A stretch of 64,000 bases of DNA, taken from NCBI RefSeq assembly GCF_001294335.1, contig NZ_LGKG01000001.1, forward strand, positions 682,001 through 746,000, in the 5' to 3' direction. This stretch comes from Streptomyces chattanoogensis. GTDB taxonomy: Bacteria; Actinomycetota; Actinomycetes; Streptomycetales; Streptomycetaceae. The number at the start of each line of letters is the position of its first letter. Position 1 is the first letter of the stretch. The notes under the pieces were generated by a model that saw only the letters and a program-made list of their open reading frames with translations, ran no database searches and was not told the origin of the DNA. The position numbers and the translations under genes were made by a program. Of the stretch, positions 62,417-64,000 are shown one piece after another.

Positions 62417-62443
62417 TTGTCCACAACCGAGCAGTTATCCACC
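62417..62443. promoter_or_regulatory. Two DnaA-box-like sites upstream of yraN
   Basis: TTGTCCACA (62417-62425) is the preferred Streptomyces DnaA box, and TTATCCACC (62435-62443) differs from the classical TTATCCACA by one base. They lie in the 127-base gap between the DUF2469 gene and yraN, on the plus strand, 9 bases apart. Confidence 0.5.
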
Positions 62444-62498
62444 AAGATCCAAAACAAAGGCGTGGAGGCGTCACAGTCGGTGCCGGAGGTGGTGCCGA

Positions 62499-62999
62499 GT
62501 GAACGCCACGCAGGCCGGCCGGGAAGCCGGGAACACCGCACGGACCGCACAGAACACAGGCCGCCAGGGGCTCTCCAGGCGCCCGGGAGACCGGAACCCG
62601 GAGGGCAGGGCGGCGCGGCGCCGTCCGGCCGCCACCCCGGCGGACCCTCGGCGGGCGCTCGGACGCTACGGCGAGGATCTGGCCGCCCGGCGGCTGACCG
62701 AAGCCGGAATGCGGATCCTGGACCGCAACTGGCGCTGCCGCGACGGCGAGATCGACATCGTGGCCGCCGACGGCGACGCCCTGGTCGTCTGCGAGGTGAA
62801 AACCCGCCGCGCGGCCTCGTACGAACACCCGATGGCCGCCGTACGGGCCGGGAAGACCGAGCGCTTACGCAGGCTGGCGGAGCGCTGGCTGGAGCGCTAC
62901 GGCGGCCCGCCGCCCGGCGGCGTCCGCATCGACGTCATCGGCGTCCTGCTCCCCGCCCGCGGCGCCCCGGTGGTCGAGCACGTACGGGGGGTGGCGTAA
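62499..62999 (+). CDS. yraN: YraN (UPF0102) family putative endonuclease, TTA-containing
   Basis: A 166-residue protein with the restriction-endonuclease-like UPF0102 fold, often found between rnhB and comM/dprA. Residues 1-50 are a non-conserved basic extension. The domain starts at [16 protein letters not shown] and holds [19 protein letters not shown] and [10 protein letters not shown], which carry the D-E-K triad. The GTG at 62499 has GGAGG upstream. Leu codon 123 is TTA (62865-62867), the only in-frame TTA I found in the window, so translation may depend on the bldA tRNA. The stop overlaps comM by one base. Confidence 0.9.
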   Translation: MNATQAGREAGNTARTAQNTGRQGLSRRPGDRNPEGRAARRRPAATPADPRRALGRYGEDLAARRLTEAGMRILDRNWRCRDGEIDIVAADGDALVVCEVKTRRAASYEHPMAAVRAGKTERLRRLAERWLERYGGPPPGGVRIDVIGVLLPARGAPVVEHVRGVA

Positions 63000-64000
63000 T
63001 GGGATTCGCCCGTACCTGCTCCGTAACCCTGGTCGGCGTCGAAGGCGTCGTGGTCGAGGTCCAGGCCGACCTGGAGCCGGGAGTGGCGGCCTTCACCCTG
63101 GTCGGACTGCCCGACAAAAGCCTGGTCGAATCCAAGGACCGGGTGCGCGCGGCGGTGGTGAACTCCGGAGCCGAGTGGCCGCAGAAGAAGCTGACCGTCG
63201 GCCTCAGCCCGGCATCCGTCCCCAAGAGCGGCAGCGGTTTCGACCTGGCCGTGGCCTGCGCCGTCCTCGGCGCCGCCGAACGCCTCGACCCCCGCGAACT
63301 CACCGACCTGATGATGATCGGCGAACTGGGCCTCGACGGCAGAGTCCGCCCCGTACGCGGTGTACTGCCCGCCGTCCTGGCCGCCGCCGACGCCGGATAC
63401 CGCCAGGTCGTCGTGCCGGAACGCACGGTGGCCGAGGCCTCGCTCGTCCCCGGCATCTCCGTCCTGGGTGTCCGCAGCCTGCGCCAGCTCATCGCCGTCC
63501 TCGCCGACGAACCGGTGCCCGACGAAGACGCGGACACCGCCACCGGAGGCCGCCCCGATCCCCTCCTGTCCGGCCTGGCCGTCCCCGGCACCGGCGCCTG
63601 CGCCGGTCTGCCGCCAGGAGACCGCGTACTCGACCTGGCGGATGTCGCCGGCCAGCACAACGCCCGGCGCGCCCTGGAAGTGGCCGCCGCCGGACGCCAC
63701 CACATCTTCTTCAAGGGCCCGCCCGGAGCAGGCAAAACCATGCTCGCCGAACGCCTCCCGGGGCTCCTGCCGGCCCTCTCGCCGAAGGAATCCCTGGAGG
63801 TCACCGCCGTCCACTCGGTAGCCGGCACCCTCCCGCCAGGACAGCCCCTCGTCGACCGCCCGCCCTACTGCGCCCCGCACCACTCCGCGACCATGGCCTC
63901 CCTCGTCGGCGGTGGCACCGGCCTGCCCCGCCCCGGAGCCGTATCGCTCGCCCACCACGGTGTGCTGTTCGTGGACGAGGCGGCCGAATGTGACGCCCGC
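62999..64000 (+). CDS. comM: YifB/ComM family Mg-chelatase-like ATPase, N-terminal part
   Basis: The first 334 codons, cut by the right edge of the window. ARTCSVTLVGVEGVVVEVQ and FTLVGLPDKSLVESKDRVRA start the N-terminal domain (SxxV..KSGSGFDLAVA). The AAA+ domain has Walker A GPPGAGKTMLAERLPG and begins Walker B with GVLFVDEAAE. In naturally competent bacteria ComM is a branch-migration helicase; its role in Streptomyces is unknown. The ATG at 62999 overlaps the yraN stop. Confidence 0.93.
   Translation, partial: MGFARTCSVTLVGVEGVVVEVQADLEPGVAAFTLVGLPDKSLVESKDRVRAAVVNSGAEWPQKKLTVGLSPASVPKSGSGFDLAVACAVLGAAERLDPRELTDLMMIGELGLDGRVRPVRGVLPAVLAAADAGYRQVVVPERTVAEASLVPGISVLGVRSLRQLIAVLADEPVPDEDADTATGGRPDPLLSGLAVPGTGACAGLPPGDRVLDLADVAGQHNARRALEVAAAGRHHIFFKGPPGAGKTMLAERLPGLLPALSPKESLEVTAVHSVAGTLPPGQPLVDRPPYCAPHHSATMASLVGGGTGLPRPGAVSLAHHGVLFVDEAAECDAR

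Overview
This window is from a high-GC actinobacterium, almost certainly a Streptomyces. Codon third positions are nearly all G or C, GTG and TTG starts are common, several genes look leaderless, and the gene order matches the conserved Streptomyces core-chromosome segment from gltX through ndgR-leuCD, hupS, gpsA-ddl, recG, rnc, smc, ftsY, nsdA, amtB-glnK-glnD, ffh, rpsP-rimM-trmD-rplS and the four sip genes to yraN-comM. Genus-typical genes (ndgR, nsdA, an HU protein with a lysine/alanine tail, glcP, four tandem signal peptidases) support this. The species cannot be named from the sequence.

Layout. 1-3.8 kb: end of a fumarylacetoacetate-hydrolase-family gene, gltX, a Uma2-family gene, a HAD phosphatase and five tRNAs (Gln-Glu-Glu-Gln-Glu). 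3.8-8.3 kb: divergent MerR regulator/DUF4188 gene, then ndgR divergent from leuCD. 8.4-16.7 kb: hupS, cofC, an acyltransferase-gpsA pair, ddl, a DUF3515 lipoprotein, a lone Lrp-type sensor domain, thiL, thiD, rpmB. 16.9-27.1 kb: DAK2/FakA-like protein, recG interrupted by an intein, rsmD-coaD, a DivIVA-like coiled-coil protein, DUF177-rpmF-rnc, mutM. 27-35.4 kb: a membrane protein, a CAP-domain secreted protein, acyP, smc, glcP. 35.4-41.3 kb is the most accessory-like part: ankyrin protein, LLM flavin oxidoreductase, NCS1 transporter and type II NADH dehydrogenase, all on the minus strand. 41.5-53 kb: ftsY, alpha/beta hydrolase, prim-pol-like gene, nsdA, amtB-glnK-glnD, ffh. 53-64 kb: methyltransferase, SprT-like metalloprotease, ribosome/RNA-maturation cluster (rpsP, khpA, rimM, trmD, rplS), four signal peptidases, Nudix, DUF2469, yraN and the start of comM.

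Functional links. gltX sits beside tRNA-Glu and tRNA-Gln genes. ftsY and ffh supply both protein parts of the SRP pathway, and the signal peptidases act downstream of export. amtB-glnK-glnD form the nitrogen-sensing module, with a GlnR-type site upstream of amtB. The acyltransferase and gpsA make and acylate glycerol-3-phosphate. thiL and thiD belong to thiamine synthesis.

The most notable items are: a 253-residue intein in the RecG Walker A motif that carries the WCT signature of class 3 inteins and an eroded LAGLIDADG remnant; an approximately 390-bp imperfect palindrome between ffh and the methyltransferase gene; a lone in-frame TTA codon in yraN together with two DnaA-box-like sites just upstream; and a probable non-canonical ATC start for the DUF177 gene.
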